This document shows, piece by piece, positions 9,325 to 21,787 of a DNA stretch of 64,000 bases; positions within the stretch are counted from its first letter, which is position 1, and every line of letters starts with the position of its first letter. The translations under genes and the position numbers were made by a program. The notes under the pieces were generated by a model. The model did not search any database, was not told the origin of the DNA, and was given only the letters and a program-made list of their open reading frames with translations. The DNA lies in the NCBI GenBank assembly GCA_036571765.1, contig BROE01000022.1, positions 3,635,000-3,698,999 on the forward strand, read 5' to 3'. The stretch comes from Plecoglossus altivelis. Taxonomy: Eukaryota > Chordata > Actinopteri > Osmeriformes > Plecoglossidae.

Positions 9325-10629
9325 GACCAGACCCAGGCTGAAATCAATCGATCTCTGGTGGGGAGGACCAAGAGGATGAGTGTTGGTTCCTTTATCCAGG
9401 ACACAGTAAAGTCAGAGCTTCAGAACATCCAGGCAGGGGGTTCAAATCAGGATGCCATCAGCCTGCTTGACACCTGCCTATGAAACCTTGCGCAAAAACA
9501 GCAGGCAAACAATTTGATCCTTACTTACAACTGACGTGACGATATTGGTCCCAAATCAATACTTTTAAAATGGTTCTGGTCCCTAAACAGTGCCTGAACC
9601 ATACTGAAATTGTTTTTTTTTTTAATGTTGTCTGCCATGGTCTTCAACTTTCCATGTTGTTGTTGTTCCAACTTGCATTCATATGCATTTTGTCAGCCTG
9701 GAAATTATTTTTCCAATCACGTGTGCTGATGATTGCGTCTTATGTCCATTAAGGAGAACCAGAGGGCAAATATTTTGATTGGCGCCTTAATGTGCATTCT
9801 GAATCTGTCCTGTACATAGCGGTTATATGCGGTTACCCCTTTTACAATTGGATGCATCACCATGTGTATTCTGCGTCAACAACCCTGGCTGGCAAACAGA
9901 GTAACTATGGCAAGCAGAGTAACAGCTGATCAAAGAGAACATTGGGTGCCATGCCAACATGTGTCCAGAAGCAAATGGCATAAGGTGCCAGGCATCTGCC
10001 AGCAGGCAAGATCGATCCATGCAGATCAGTGTTGGCACATCTGTCTCTGCATGTGGTCAGACTTTTTTTCCAAAGTCAATCCACCAAGCCTGGGTTAGAC
10101 AATCTGGACGGTCACAATAGGCTGATGAGAGGAGCAGCATTCTGACTATGTCTAACTTATCAAAACAAGATTAAATAACTTCTTCAGGCCTTGAGGGAAT
10201 GTCTTTATAGCTACCCTTCTTACTACAACTGAGCAGACACTTCATTTAGGTTGTTGAAATCAAACAAAATGTATCCATACATCTATAAATCTATACATGT
10301 ATTTTCATTATTCTTGTCGAGCAATTATTTACAAGCTAGACGTATAAAGAATTGCACTTTCAAATGTCCTGCACTGCGTGTATATACTGTACATTTTTAA
10401 AGATACCGAGTCCGATTTTATTACACATCAAAGTGGTTTAGAAGACTGACAGTTAATTTTGGAGGGGATAAATTGCATCTTGCAGGAATTTGAAGAAATA
10501 ATTACTGTAAAAACCCTTTCAAATCTGTCACATTGAATCAGTGAATGCAGCTGGACTGAGTTATACCTCTCTAATTTATTCTTCATGCTCAAACATTACT
10601 CAATCACCATGTTTTGTTAAGGGGTGGTT

Positions 10630-10780
10630 TTAAAAATAATTCTCAGTGGATGGAAGATGGGAAGGGGGTGGAGGGGCATTAGGGGGGGGTGTGAAGGTGG
10701 AGGAAATAGGAGGAAGGGAGGTGGAGGGCGGTGGAGAAGGTGGAGGGAGAAGATGAGAAGGAAGATGAAAAAACTCAAAT
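10630..10780 (+). repeat. GGA-rich low-complexity tract
   Basis: This is a purine-rich tract of GGAGG, GGTGGAG and GAAG motifs. It gives a Gly/Arg-rich open frame (10624-10884) that reflects composition, not a gene. Confidence 0.75.
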
Positions 10781-11944
10781 TCAATCTTGGATGGCTTACG
10801 GAACTGAGGGAAATAAGGTGTTTTGATTTGTCTTCCAGCCTCTGTGGTGCAGCGATAGTGTGGCTCCGTGCATGCTCAGCCTAGGGAGGACGGACCGAGG
10901 AAGGTGGAGGAAAAATATATAAAAATACAATCCTATTCCAGGTAACAGAGAATCATTATCTCACCCTAAAGTGGCTAGTGCTGGACAGCCTTGCCCTTCA
11001 AAGACAGTGGGAGGCCAAATATGCAGCTGCATGCAGACTGACAGAATGCTCTGATGAAAGTTGTTTTAATACAGATGAACAAAGCTGTTCAGCTTGTTGT
11101 TCAGCTCGTTCTATAGTCTAAAGATCTCTCTTGAAAATGTCTTAGAGGGGTCTTCAACATGGTATGTGTAAAACAGGTCCAATGACAAGATGATAGTTGG
11201 CAATTGGATGACTGACATAATAATGAATCCAAATTTGGAGCACTGAAACCATAATAGTTTTTGATTGGTCATCTGACAGAATGATGGTTTCTGATTGGTC
11301 TACGAACAGCTGAGCTCAAGCGAGGGCTCCTTTAGTGGCCAGCTGGCTGAACATTACTCACTCTAAATGTCCCGCCCTCTGATTGGCAGTTTGAGAAGAG
11401 AGGCCAATGTCTGGAGCACTTACCACCCAACATGTTTTAACTGAAGTCTACCGCCTCACACTTCAGCTCAGCTACACAACTGTAATTCAAAACCCTTTCA
11501 ACTGAAAGATCAGAAAGTTGCATTCCAATAAATGTCTAGGAAATACACCACTCAGGTATGTCATCCACCTCTCTGCCACCGCGTGTTGTGAGAGAATTGT
11601 TGTCTCCTGTAAGACGCTGAGATGTCAGCTGAACATTTTCTGTTCTAACCTTCAGTTGTCTCTACAGACTGGACGACAACACAGCTTTAAGTTTGGCCTC
11701 GCACTGCCTCCTCTCAAACAAACAGCCTGTCTTAACACTGCAGAGCAGATCCCTCAGTCTACTCTACTCACACCCTGGCAGTTACACATGCTAAAGTGAC
11801 AGTGTGTGTGTGTGTGTGTATGTTACACATGCTGGAGTGAAAGCCGCCATGCTTTGCTGCTCATGCAGACAGACTGGCAAAGCAAAAACACAGAGCAGCA
11901 TGTGCAGAATAAGACTGAGTATTCTGTATCAACTGAGACTCAGA

Positions 11945-12050
11945 TCCAGACCCAGGACATGGACCAGACCCAGGCCTAGATGCAGGTCATGGACCAGACC
12001 CAGAGCCAGGACATGGACCAGACCCACACCATGGACAAGGACCAGACCAA
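11945..12050. repeat. Degenerate tandem repeat of a GGACATGGACCAGACCCA motif
   Basis: Several diverged copies of GG(A/T)CATGGACCAGACCCA occur in tandem. The translated Arg-Pro-Thr-Trp repeat in the plus frame at 11804-12058 is a by-product of the array. Confidence 0.75.
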
Positions 12051-15000
12051 TGCCTTGACAATGTTGGTATGAAACAAAGTTCTGTATCTGGGATTCAGTA
12101 AAGAATTCATCTTTATTTTCTCATTAATTTACATCAACACACATGCTCAAGCACAGACAAAAAGGTAGTGGATCATCTCTCAGTTTTAATGGTAACTGTG
12201 TGTCTGACCCCGTCACTACACCTGGCCAAGGAATAGTGTCTGTGTAAAAGACTGGCCTGGTCAGCTGTCTGATTGTCTGGCCTGGCCTGGTTGGCTATCT
12301 GCTGTCTAGACTGTCTGGCTGTCTAGCACGTGTTGAAAGACTCCAGGTTAATGTAATGGGAAATGCGTGCTCCACATCAGCTGTATATTACAAGGAACAT
12401 GTTTCCATTTGCAAACAATGAGAATATGAATATTTCCGGACACATTTCTTTCAATCTAGAATTTTTTACATTCTCAAATGCAGACATTATCTACCAGTTA
12501 GAAACACTAATGATGGCATTACCTACCAGTTATAGAGGGGGAGAAAATAGAATATCAATATGATATTTATCTTTTTCTTTCTTTCTTTCCTATTTTCTTT
12601 CTGCTTCTCTTTCTCTCACAAACACAAACACACAAACACAAAACCTGAAGGGAAGGGGGCTCACTTTAATGGTTTGCTCTGCTTTTCCCTCAAAGACATG
12701 TGTTTGCAGTGGTACAAGGACACACTGAGCGGGGGACCCCCTACTCCTCATAACGTCCTACCTTCATCTGTAGGCAAGACTTGTCCCCTGCCCTCACAAG
12801 CACAGACCCTCACAGAGACACACATACAAAACATCTCAAAGACAAACTGTCCTCCTCTCCTCTCTGCCCGGCAACTCTACATGTCTGTCAGCCACGGTCC
12901 GTTTGAAAGGTGATAGACGTCAGACCCAGCTGCCTCAAACAGCTGGGTCTAGGATTAGGTTCTCTGAGATGAGGGTCTGGGATGAGGGGATGACCTCATA
13001 AGGGGATGACCCTGTCCTAAGTCTTCCGCCAGAGGTAAAGAACATTCTCAGGCTCTCTCAGGATTCTATCCTGACCTGCATGAGGCTTGGATTGGATTAA
13101 AGTCCTTATATAGAGGCGACTGTCGTATCTTTATAAGGCCCTCACTCTTTGTAGACTGTGAAATGATAGAGCTACTGTATAGTCTAACCCTAACCCAGTG
13201 TGGTGTGTGACTGAGTTTATTGTTGCTCTATGTAACAGTACACTTATTTAATTTAGTATTCATATAGTCCATATAGTCATATAGTCTATGCTTATCATAC
13301 CGGCATTCATACAGAATGAAGACACTGACCTGCTGTTTCTGGAGTGGAAAATGACATTAAAGACACAACTTGTCAGCAGGATGGAGGGAACACAAAACAG
13401 TGAAATACAAATATGGGAGAAGAGATCAGGAGTGCAGAAAAGGAGTGAAGATTGAAGTAAAACACAACAAAGAAAGTGGATCAGAGATGGAAAGGAACCC
13501 AGAAATGAGAGAAGAAGACGAAGTGAGAGAAAAGATTCAATAGATGGATGTTTCAGGAAGCAAGAAGGCTGGAGGCAGCCTATCTGCTCGTCTCAGAGGG
13601 CTAACCCAGACAGTTGGCTGCAGAGACCATTTCTCTTCCTCCCCACACACTTGTTTATATTTTCAGACAGATAAGGGTATAGGTGGTTTGGTAATTAAAT
13701 ACGAATACATACCTAATTCATGCTGCAAATATATGTGTGTAGATTACGTCTTGCACCATTTCCTTGAATGGAAAAAAAAACTTTTTCTGTGCTAATCCAA
13801 TATGAAATAATAAAATGATTGTGGTTACAGTAGGTTGTGTTGGCATTTAGATTTCAGAAGATGTGTCCTTTTGTCACCAAGTAGGTCTATAAGACAACAT
13901 TAGTACCTTTTCCCAAAATTGGTATCAGTGTTCTTATATAGAGCTAGTTAGTGTAAGTGAATTTGACTAGAGCAGTGAAGATTCACAAATTATCACCATT
14001 AATTGTTTTGTTTCAACTGTGAAATGGAGTGCAGAGTTGAAATCAGTATAGAGTGAAGTTCTGCCTCTGTTCCATTACTACAGCCAATCAGGCCTTGGCA
14101 GATCGGTGATTACTCCAACCAAGGGGAGGAAAGCAAGAAGGATTCATTAATAGAAGTGAAATTGGTCTTTATGTTAAGTTTGTGCCCATCTCCGTCCTCC
14201 TTCAGTGCTGTTGTGGTTTTCCCGAGGCCAGCAGGCAGGTAATGTTCTGTAATAAGGTACATGTGTGGAGCCCTAACCCTAATGGAGAAGAGTCCTCAGT
14301 CTGGGCTGCCTGTCGTTTCGCCTGATTAAAACTGATGGGCTGAGGTAGGGAGTGTGGCCGCTTAACATGGCTCTTCACTAGCCCACATACTCTCTGTCTG
14401 GTTCTGTCTCGCACACACACACACACATTAAATATCCATCACAGATTCCATTATTCAATATCCTTCCTCTTATGACCAATAAGCCATGAGAATTAGCCTG
14501 CCAGCAACCATTTGACTTTAGATACAATCACAGTCATTGTGACACATTCAGGAGTCCCTGCTCAATAGCTGCAAGTGGACAACCTGGCCAGATGATGTTT
14601 GAGATGAAAAGATGTTTACATGTTATACAGCAAGACAAAACCACTTCAATATCAAATGTCAATAATGCTCAAATATTTTGTGAAAGACATTAAATGCAAT
14701 AGGTTTTTTCCCTACATTTTCACATTACTAAAACCAGGACAAACACACAACTGACATCTAACGTCTTTATAAAAGTATATAATTACTATTAAGGATTGCG
14801 CAGATTAAGTATACAACATATATTTGTGGCTTTTTATTTAAAAGCTAAAGGTATTTGCACGCTGAGTGCGAAATTTTCGTATGCCTTTTTTCGTATTCGT
14901 CAGCCTAAAAAGTCTGTGACTGACAAAAAAATCTTGAAATGCTAGCTATAAAAACGGAAAAAACAACAACTAAAGAAGTGGGGGCTTTTTTGTGACAGAC

Positions 15001-16597
15001 AAAAGCTTCGTAAGCTGTGTGCTAGAGGGATTGACATAACATGAGGTTGTATTGATTTTTTAAACACGTGAAAGGTTTTGCAACAAATTTCAAACTCAGT
15101 GTGTAAGGATCTTAAGGCTTATGTAATTATACTACCTACTCGGCTAGCTAAAGGTGTGGTGTTGATTAACGTAGCAAGCTACATATGCAATATTTTCACC
15201 CTTTGCATTGTGGTGTTAATTATTATTGTGCAGTGTGGTGTAACACCACCCTGTACATTGTGGTGTTAATTCAGACTATTCTTTTGCGGATATTGCTAGC
15301 TAGCTATTGCCATCTTCCAGAATTTAACTACATTGAAAAGGAAAACTGGAACAGCTGTATAACACAGTAATATTGCTGGTATAGCTAACTATGTTTCCTG
15401 CAATGTCACTTGCTTGTCTGCAATTTAGCTAGGGATGTAGCTAGCAAAATGACTAACCTTCTTCACATTCCCCCTCCCTTCTTCCCCCCCTTTCCCATCT
15501 CTGCAAGGACATAGTATGGTTGCCTCAAATACAGCCTATCCTTCTCTCCTCCTCATAGGGGCCAGTAAAATCTATGTGACAACTATGATTAATGTTCCAG
15601 TCTGTGGGGTAGGTGAGTGTGTGAGCAGTAAAGATTCACAAAAATTCTCCACAGTTTTCAGTCTTGGGCACAGGTGAGCACTGTTGCCCCGATGCAGTGA
15701 CTAAAAATACATCCACATGAACAACAAGGATCCACACACATAGGGTTAGGGTTACACATACATGTGTGGTTATGCGTGTATGTGGTTAAATACATAAAAC
15801 ATTGCATGGAACTGGTCTGGAAATACACATTTGCATGAGAGGACATGTAACTTGTAAAATGTGCGATAAAAACAATGTGAAGTGTGAAAAAGCTTGTACT
15901 GTACACTGTTCAGTCTTTGTGTGGCCTCATTCTCTTAAAGTGCTGTGGGCTGACCAGACAAAAAATGCTTGTATCAGCAGTCTCATCCTCTCTTCTCCAG
16001 CTTTCATTACCTACCCTTTCTTTCTGCCTCTTCCTCCATCTCTTACACCTCCATTCTCCTCGCCTCAATAGTGCTTCTGTTCACTCTTCATCACATTCAA
16101 GGCCAGGTCAGACAGATTCCTCAAGGACGACTGTGTGTGTGTATGTTGATCAGAATTGAATTTCACAGCACTTGGTCTGTTTTTCGGATTTGAGACCATG
16201 TTGATATTAGGTCAGAGATATAAGGAGGTCAGACATGTAGGGACCATCTTGACAGTGAAAAGAGACATGCAGATAGGCAGCAGGGTCTTGAGAGGGCTGG
16301 AGCACTGGGAAAACGGAAGGAGAGCATGCTGTTAAACGTAAATGTGACAGCAAAAAATTATCTTAAATTGGATAAAAAGGATTAGAAACTTGAGACAAGC
16401 AATGGAAATGCCAAAATTATACAAAACCGAATGGGGTGCACCACTTATGAGTTTTTACTTGTCCATAAAAGTGTGTGAATGTAATATTCTACCCCTGAAG
16501 TAAAATCAAACGTTGACAGATAGTAGATCTATGGAAAACCCTCTCAGAAGAAGCAGGCAATTCCTCCTGATTAAACTTCAGCCTCTCCCCCTTTTGA

Positions 16598-17524
16598 GAA
16601 CACCAGTCTGCTGGTACAGAGAACACCAGTCTGCTGGGACAGAGAACACCAGTCTGCTGGTACAGAGAACACCAGTCTGCTGGGACAGAGAACACCAGTC
16701 TGCTGGGACAGAGAACACCAGTCTGCTGGGACAGAGAACACCAGTCTGCTGGTACAGAGAACACCAGTCTGCTGGTACAGAGAACACCAGTCTGCTGGTA
16801 GGGAGAACACCAGTCTGCTGGCAGGAAGAACACCAGTCTGCTGGTAGGGAGAACACCAGTCTGCTGGTACAGAGAACACCAGTCTGCTGGTAGGGAGAAC
16901 ACCAGTCTGCTGGTAGGGAGAACACCAGTCTGCTGGTACAGAGAACACCAGTCTGCTGGCAGGGAGAACACCAGTCTGCTGGTAGGGAGAACAGCAGTCT
17001 GCTGGTATAGAGAACAGCAGTCTGCTGGTATAGAGAACAGCAGTCTGCTGGTATAGAGAACAGCAGTCTGCTGGGACAGAGAACACCAGTCTGCTGGTAG
17101 GGAGAACACCAGTCTGCTGGTAGGGAGAACACCAGTCTGCTGGAACAGAGAACACCAGTCTGTTGGGACAGAGAACCAGTCTGCTGGTAGGGAGAACACC
17201 AGTCTGCTGGTACAGAGAACACCAGTCTGCTGGCAGGAAGAACACCAGTCTGCTGGCAGGAAGAACACCAGTCTGCTGGGACAGAGAACACCAGTCTGCT
17301 GGGACAGAGAACACCAGTCTGCTGGTAGGGAGAACAACAGTCTGCTGGTAGGGAGAACACCAGTCTGCTGGTAGGGAGAACACCAGTCTGCTGGCAGGAA
17401 GAACACCAGTCTGCTGGCAGGGAGAACACCAGTCTGCTGGTAGGGAGAACACCAGTCTGTTGGTAGGGAGAACACCAGTCTGCTGGCAGGGAGAACACCA
17501 GTCTGCTGGCAGGGAGAACACCAG
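16598..17524. repeat. 23-bp minisatellite, about 40 copies
   Basis: Units of 23 bp share the core ACCAGTCTGCTGG and vary in the tail (GTACAGA, GGACAGA, GTAGGGA, GCAGGAA, GCAGGGA, GTATAGA). CCAG and CTGG flank TCTG in every unit, so each can form a small hairpin. One unit near 17172-17180 has lost two bases. Because 23 is not a multiple of three, all three minus-strand frames stay open for over 300 codons and read the same 23-residue cycle. This is an array property and not evidence for a protein. Confidence 0.97.
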
Positions 17525-20224
17525 AGACAGTTAATCTCAGCCTAGCACTACTGTCGCTGTAATTTGTGACTAAATAACTAGCCTAAATTATGTTATCTTC
17601 AAAATCAAGCTGTACATAAGAAATATACATAAAAGAGATGATATGTTACATCTGTAACAATTGTGCCCAGATAATTTTATTCTGTACCAAACTAACCCTA
17701 ACCTACTTTGATAATTATGAACAACTCTAATATTTTGTACACACACTCAAAACAGTTAAAAAGCTGTCCTCTCTAGCTGTTTGTTCAAGATGAGTGAAGC
17801 CTGAGAAGGGCTGGTGCTAGCTTCTAGAGCCAATCACTGAGGAGCTGTTTTCTAGTGGATAACAGAACGTTTCTCCTCCTACTCACTGCCTGAAATCTCA
17901 TTTTGGAGATTCAGCTGTATCGGCAGGAAAAAAACACAGGCAACCGTAGTTTCCATATTTCATTTACGGCCCATTGGCCAAGCCTTGTGTGTGAGTCCTC
18001 TGACTCTTCCAGCATGGTGGGGATGCAGTGAAATAAAGCTCTATCGGAAGATGCACGGAAGATGATTTGAGACTAACACAAGACAGGCATGCAGCTTTTG
18101 TGTAGCGTCAGCTCAGTGACTGTGTTCTGGACTGGACTATTCACAGGCCAACACATTTTCTTCTTCGACAACAACTATCAGTTGGGAAGCCTTTAGTACT
18201 GAGATCCCAAAGCTGTGGCTTGTATATCCTCGTCTTCAAACTTCACCTCGGCTAACTAATCTTCACATTGGGCAATATAGGTAGCATTTAGCTAGCCTGG
18301 TCCTGCCACCTGGGCTCTTCCTATTGACAAACGTTAACTTCCTTGAAGGCGGGTACTCGGCAGGTTGAACACTATTAGATCTGCACAGAGCCACTCTTGA
18401 TCTGCCACAACCAGTTGCTAGTGTACGACTTAGCCAACTCCTTCACCACTAACGGAGGAGATTGAAAACCTTTCCCCAACCCGGTTGGGAAGAGGGCCAC
18501 ATCATAGCCACCAACAAAACTCAGAAAAGATTGTGCTGAACATCTGGATAATCAGTGGCATTGCCACAACAGATCAAAGTTTAGCTCATCTTTCTAAACT
18601 GGACTACTACTAAAGCTAGCCTCCTACATCAACATTAATGTTCTCAACCACTACCTTTGTTCACTGATTGGGCCTGCAGATATCTGAGTTGAGGATACCT
18701 ATCTGGATATAGCAGCTCCAGACCTAGGGCAGAAGCGAAATAAAAATGGAGTGGAAGTATGTAGGCTGGCAGAGCCAGGATAGTATTTAGCAGAATCTCT
18801 TGAGACACCTGCAATTGCATCCCTTCTCTGCAGGCTGTGTTTGAAATTCTGTTGTACCACTACTCTGTGTTGTTAAGATGTGGTTACTTTGAACTGGGTC
18901 TGGTAGCTGAGATGTGGTTACTTTGAACTGGGTCTGGTAGCTGAGACGTGGTTACTTTGAACTGGGCTAGGTAAATAAGGGTAGCTCCTGACTCTTACCA
19001 TGAACATACCTTTAGAGCCATTAATTTCTGCTTCATTATTTCATCTTCTATATTTTCTATATTCACTATTTGTCACTTTGGAGAAAAACACTTGCTAAAT
19101 GGAAAAAGGCCACAGTATTTGAAATATATCAATGGTCATACTGAACTTAAACAGAAAACTCCCAAAATAGCAGGGTTAGGGTTAGTCTCCATCAGTCATG
19201 CAGTCTCCATCAATTACAAAAAGAAGCGTTGCCTCCTTCACTGATCATTCTAGGGACGACTAACAGTAGCTTACTTTCACTTCACATTTGCAAGTGGGAG
19301 GTCTACCTACATCCCTCACAGATAAAAGGTCCAAAACACGCAAAAGTCTGAAACAAAACTTTTAATTTCTATTGTACTATATACTTTGTAATAGTAACTA
19401 AAATATGCAGAAAGAAATCTGTCTCACGTACTCTTCCGCACAGATCCTTCTCTCAGTTCAAAAGGAGACTTGTCTATCTCCCAGAAAGGCTTTCAAGACA
19501 GAAGCCCTCTGTGACTTCTAAAAAAGACTGAACAAATGAAATTGTAATAGATTTTAACTGAAAAAATCAAACAAAGTATTATCCTCACAATGAAGGGCTG
19601 GAAAAGAATGTACATTCTGACAACAAAACAACAACCACTGAATTAAATTAAAAGCTAAAAAGTTTTAGTCCTCTGAAAAGTGATGCATTCATTTACTATA
19701 ACTACACACAGCAAAAAGCAAATCAAGCTGTTTTTAAGACATGCAAACATACCGCGACTCAAAACTGCATTTATGCTGCACAGCTCTTTTCAAGAAGTTA
19801 CCTTTGCGCTCACTGCGTTTCTTGCGTCTTCTTTTGAACCTGCGGCGGATGAGGCAGTAATAAGAGGATGGGCCCTGGTGGCCGGTAGCAAGGGCCATGG
19901 TCTGTTTCCCTGCTTTTACTGACGCTGGCTGTATGCGTTGGTCCCTGGCCAGTGCTAGCTCCAGTACTGACCAAGTCTGCTTGCCAAACTAGCTCTTCAA
20001 ACAATCACTCACTCATGGTATAAGTTTACGTAACCGCAACCTCTGGCGACTCTGTTTAAAACCCCTAAATGACTTCTAGTGAATAAAATGTCTGAACTAG
20101 CGGCTGATGTCCAACACTTGCCATCCCTCTGTCTGCCTTCCTTGTTAGCACTGGAGAGGGGCGGCGATAGACAGAGAGGGGAGGTGGAAACTCACAAAGG
20201 GAGGGGGGTATCTTCAAATGGAGC
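17525..20224. other. No gene recognised
   Basis: No exon or transposon is recognised. A 34-bp repeat lies at 18877-18968 and a telomere-like GGGTTAGGGTTAG at 19173. Short open frames near 19680-20004 are not recognised. Confidence 0.5.
18877..18968. repeat. 34-bp tandem repeat, about 3 copies
   Basis: The motif TGTGGTTACTTTGAACTGGG recurs with 34-bp spacing at 18877, 18911 and 18945; the last copy is partial and has one base change (GACGTGG). Confidence 0.9.
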
Positions 20225-20850
20225 AGAGCCTATCCCTTTCTCTCTCCTTCCCCAAACACCATGCCTAACATATCTCTCTCCTTCCCTAGACCCTAACCCT
20301 CCCTCACTACTTCCCTCGACTCTAACCCCCCCTCTCTCCTTCCCTAGACCCTAACTCTCCCTCTCTCCTTTCCTAGACCCTAACTCTCCCTCTTTCCATA
20401 GACCCTAACCCTCCCTCTTTCCATAGACCATAACCCTCCCTCTCTCCTTCCCTAGACCCTAACCCTCCCTCTGTCCATCCCTAGACCCTAACCTTCTCTC
20501 TCTCTCTCCTTCCCTAGACCCTAACCCTCCCTCCTTTCCTAGACCCTAACCTCCTCTCTCTCCTTCACTAGACCCTAACCCTCTCTCCTTCCCTAGACCC
20601 TAACCCTCCCTCCCTCCTTTCATAGACCCTAACCCTCCCTCCTTTCATAGACCCTAACCCTCCCTCTGTCCATCCCTAGACCCTAACCTTCTCTCTCTCT
20701 CTCTCTCCTTCCCTAGACCCTAACCCTCTCTCCTTCCCTAGACCCTAACCCTCCCTCCCTCCCTCCTTTCATAGACCATAACCCTCCCTCCCTCCTTTCA
20801 TAGACCCTAACCCTCCTTCTCTCCTTCCATAGACCCTAACCCTCCACACC
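20225..20850. repeat. Pyrimidine-rich array containing CCCTAACCCT
   Basis: More than 20 irregular units join TAGACCCTAACCCTCC to (CTCT)n and CCTTCC segments. Unit length varies by slippage in the CT run. Each unit carries one or more CCCTAA hexamers like the telomere repeat, but this is an interspersed array and not a telomere. Confidence 0.88.
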
Positions 20851-21282
20851 CCATCCTACACAGTCTATAATGCTCCACACTACAAACACAATGCTAACAA
20901 CAAACGTTCAAGTGCAAAAACAAAAATAAATAGAGTTGTGAGTGATTTCTAAGCGGTAACCTTATGGACAGTGAAACTCAGCCACACACACAGTGCTGTA
21001 CTTCCCTCTTGTGGACATGTGTCGTTGGTGCTGCCTGGATCAGAGCCATTAGTGAACGGCACAGCTCACCAGAGAGGGGTAGTACATTACAGGGTAGTGA
21101 AGGCCAAACAAACTACACCGTGCACTAACATGGACTACCAAACATGAAACAAGTAGTGTCCAAACTTACATTAAATATGACAATATTATGCTTTTCTAAG
21201 TGTCAGAGAAAAGTTCCTTGTGTCCCATGCATGGTCAGTAGATTCAAAGTGAATTTCCTTCTCCTTGTGGTTGAATGTTGAC

Positions 21283-21480
21283 ATTGCAAGCCTAATATTC
21301 AGTGATACATTGCAAGCCTAATATTCAGTAAGACATCGCAAGCCTAATATTCAGTAAGACATTGCAAGCCTAATATTCAGTCAGACATTGCAAGCCTAAT
21401 ATTCAGTCAGACATTGCAAGCCTAATATTTAGTCAGACATTGCAAGCCTAATATTTAGTCAGACATTGCAAGCCTAAAAC
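21283..21480. repeat. 26-bp tandem repeat, about 7-8 copies
   Basis: ATTGCAAGCCTAATATTCAG recurs every 26 bp from 21283 (21309, 21335, 21361 and onward), with small variants such as ATCGCAAG and ATATTTAG. Confidence 0.93.
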
Positions 21481-21670
21481 AAGTGTAGTAGCAACGGGGC
21501 ACCGAACACTACTGTCCAACACCTGAGACGGAGGAAAAAACGACGTTCAATGGATACGTCGAACTCATTAAAAAGGTTAGAGGTTAGGTTAAAAAAAAAA
21601 CGGGATAGACGATGGAGAAACACAAGACAGAAACGACGGCAAGAGAACATGAATAGGATCACATGAATGC

Positions 21671-21787
21671 ACACTCACACACACACACACACCACACACA
21701 CACACACAAACACACCAAGCACATATATACAGTAAGCAACGCGCCCGCACTCTTCTCTCCACACACACACACACACACACACACACA
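21671..21787. repeat. Interrupted (CA)n microsatellite
   Basis: CA runs occur at about 21671-21710 and 21761-21787, separated by unique bases. Cys-Val runs on the minus strand derive from these. Confidence 0.93.

Larger units (their letters stand above)
8239..16597. other. No exon recognised; probable 5' intron or flank of adarb1
   Basis: This stretch lies upstream of the adarb1 start exon. Short open frames (longest about 117 residues near 12560-12913) have simple-sequence or unrecognised translations. It contains a 15-bp-arm hairpin (9294-9324), a GGA-rich block (10630-10780), a degenerate repeat (11945-12050) and telomere-like motifs near 13193, 14271 and 15742. If adarb1 transcription starts near 51 kb this is intron. 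Confidence 0.5.

Noticed and set aside
16489..17521. Three minus-strand frames of over 300 residues, Cys- and Gln-rich
   Set aside because: They are translations of a 23-bp minisatellite in different phases, with no start context, splice pattern or non-repeat domain.
20225..20850. Possible telomere or telomere-fusion site
   Set aside because: CCCTAA hexamers appear once or twice per unit among CT-rich spacers, never as a continuous hexamer run.
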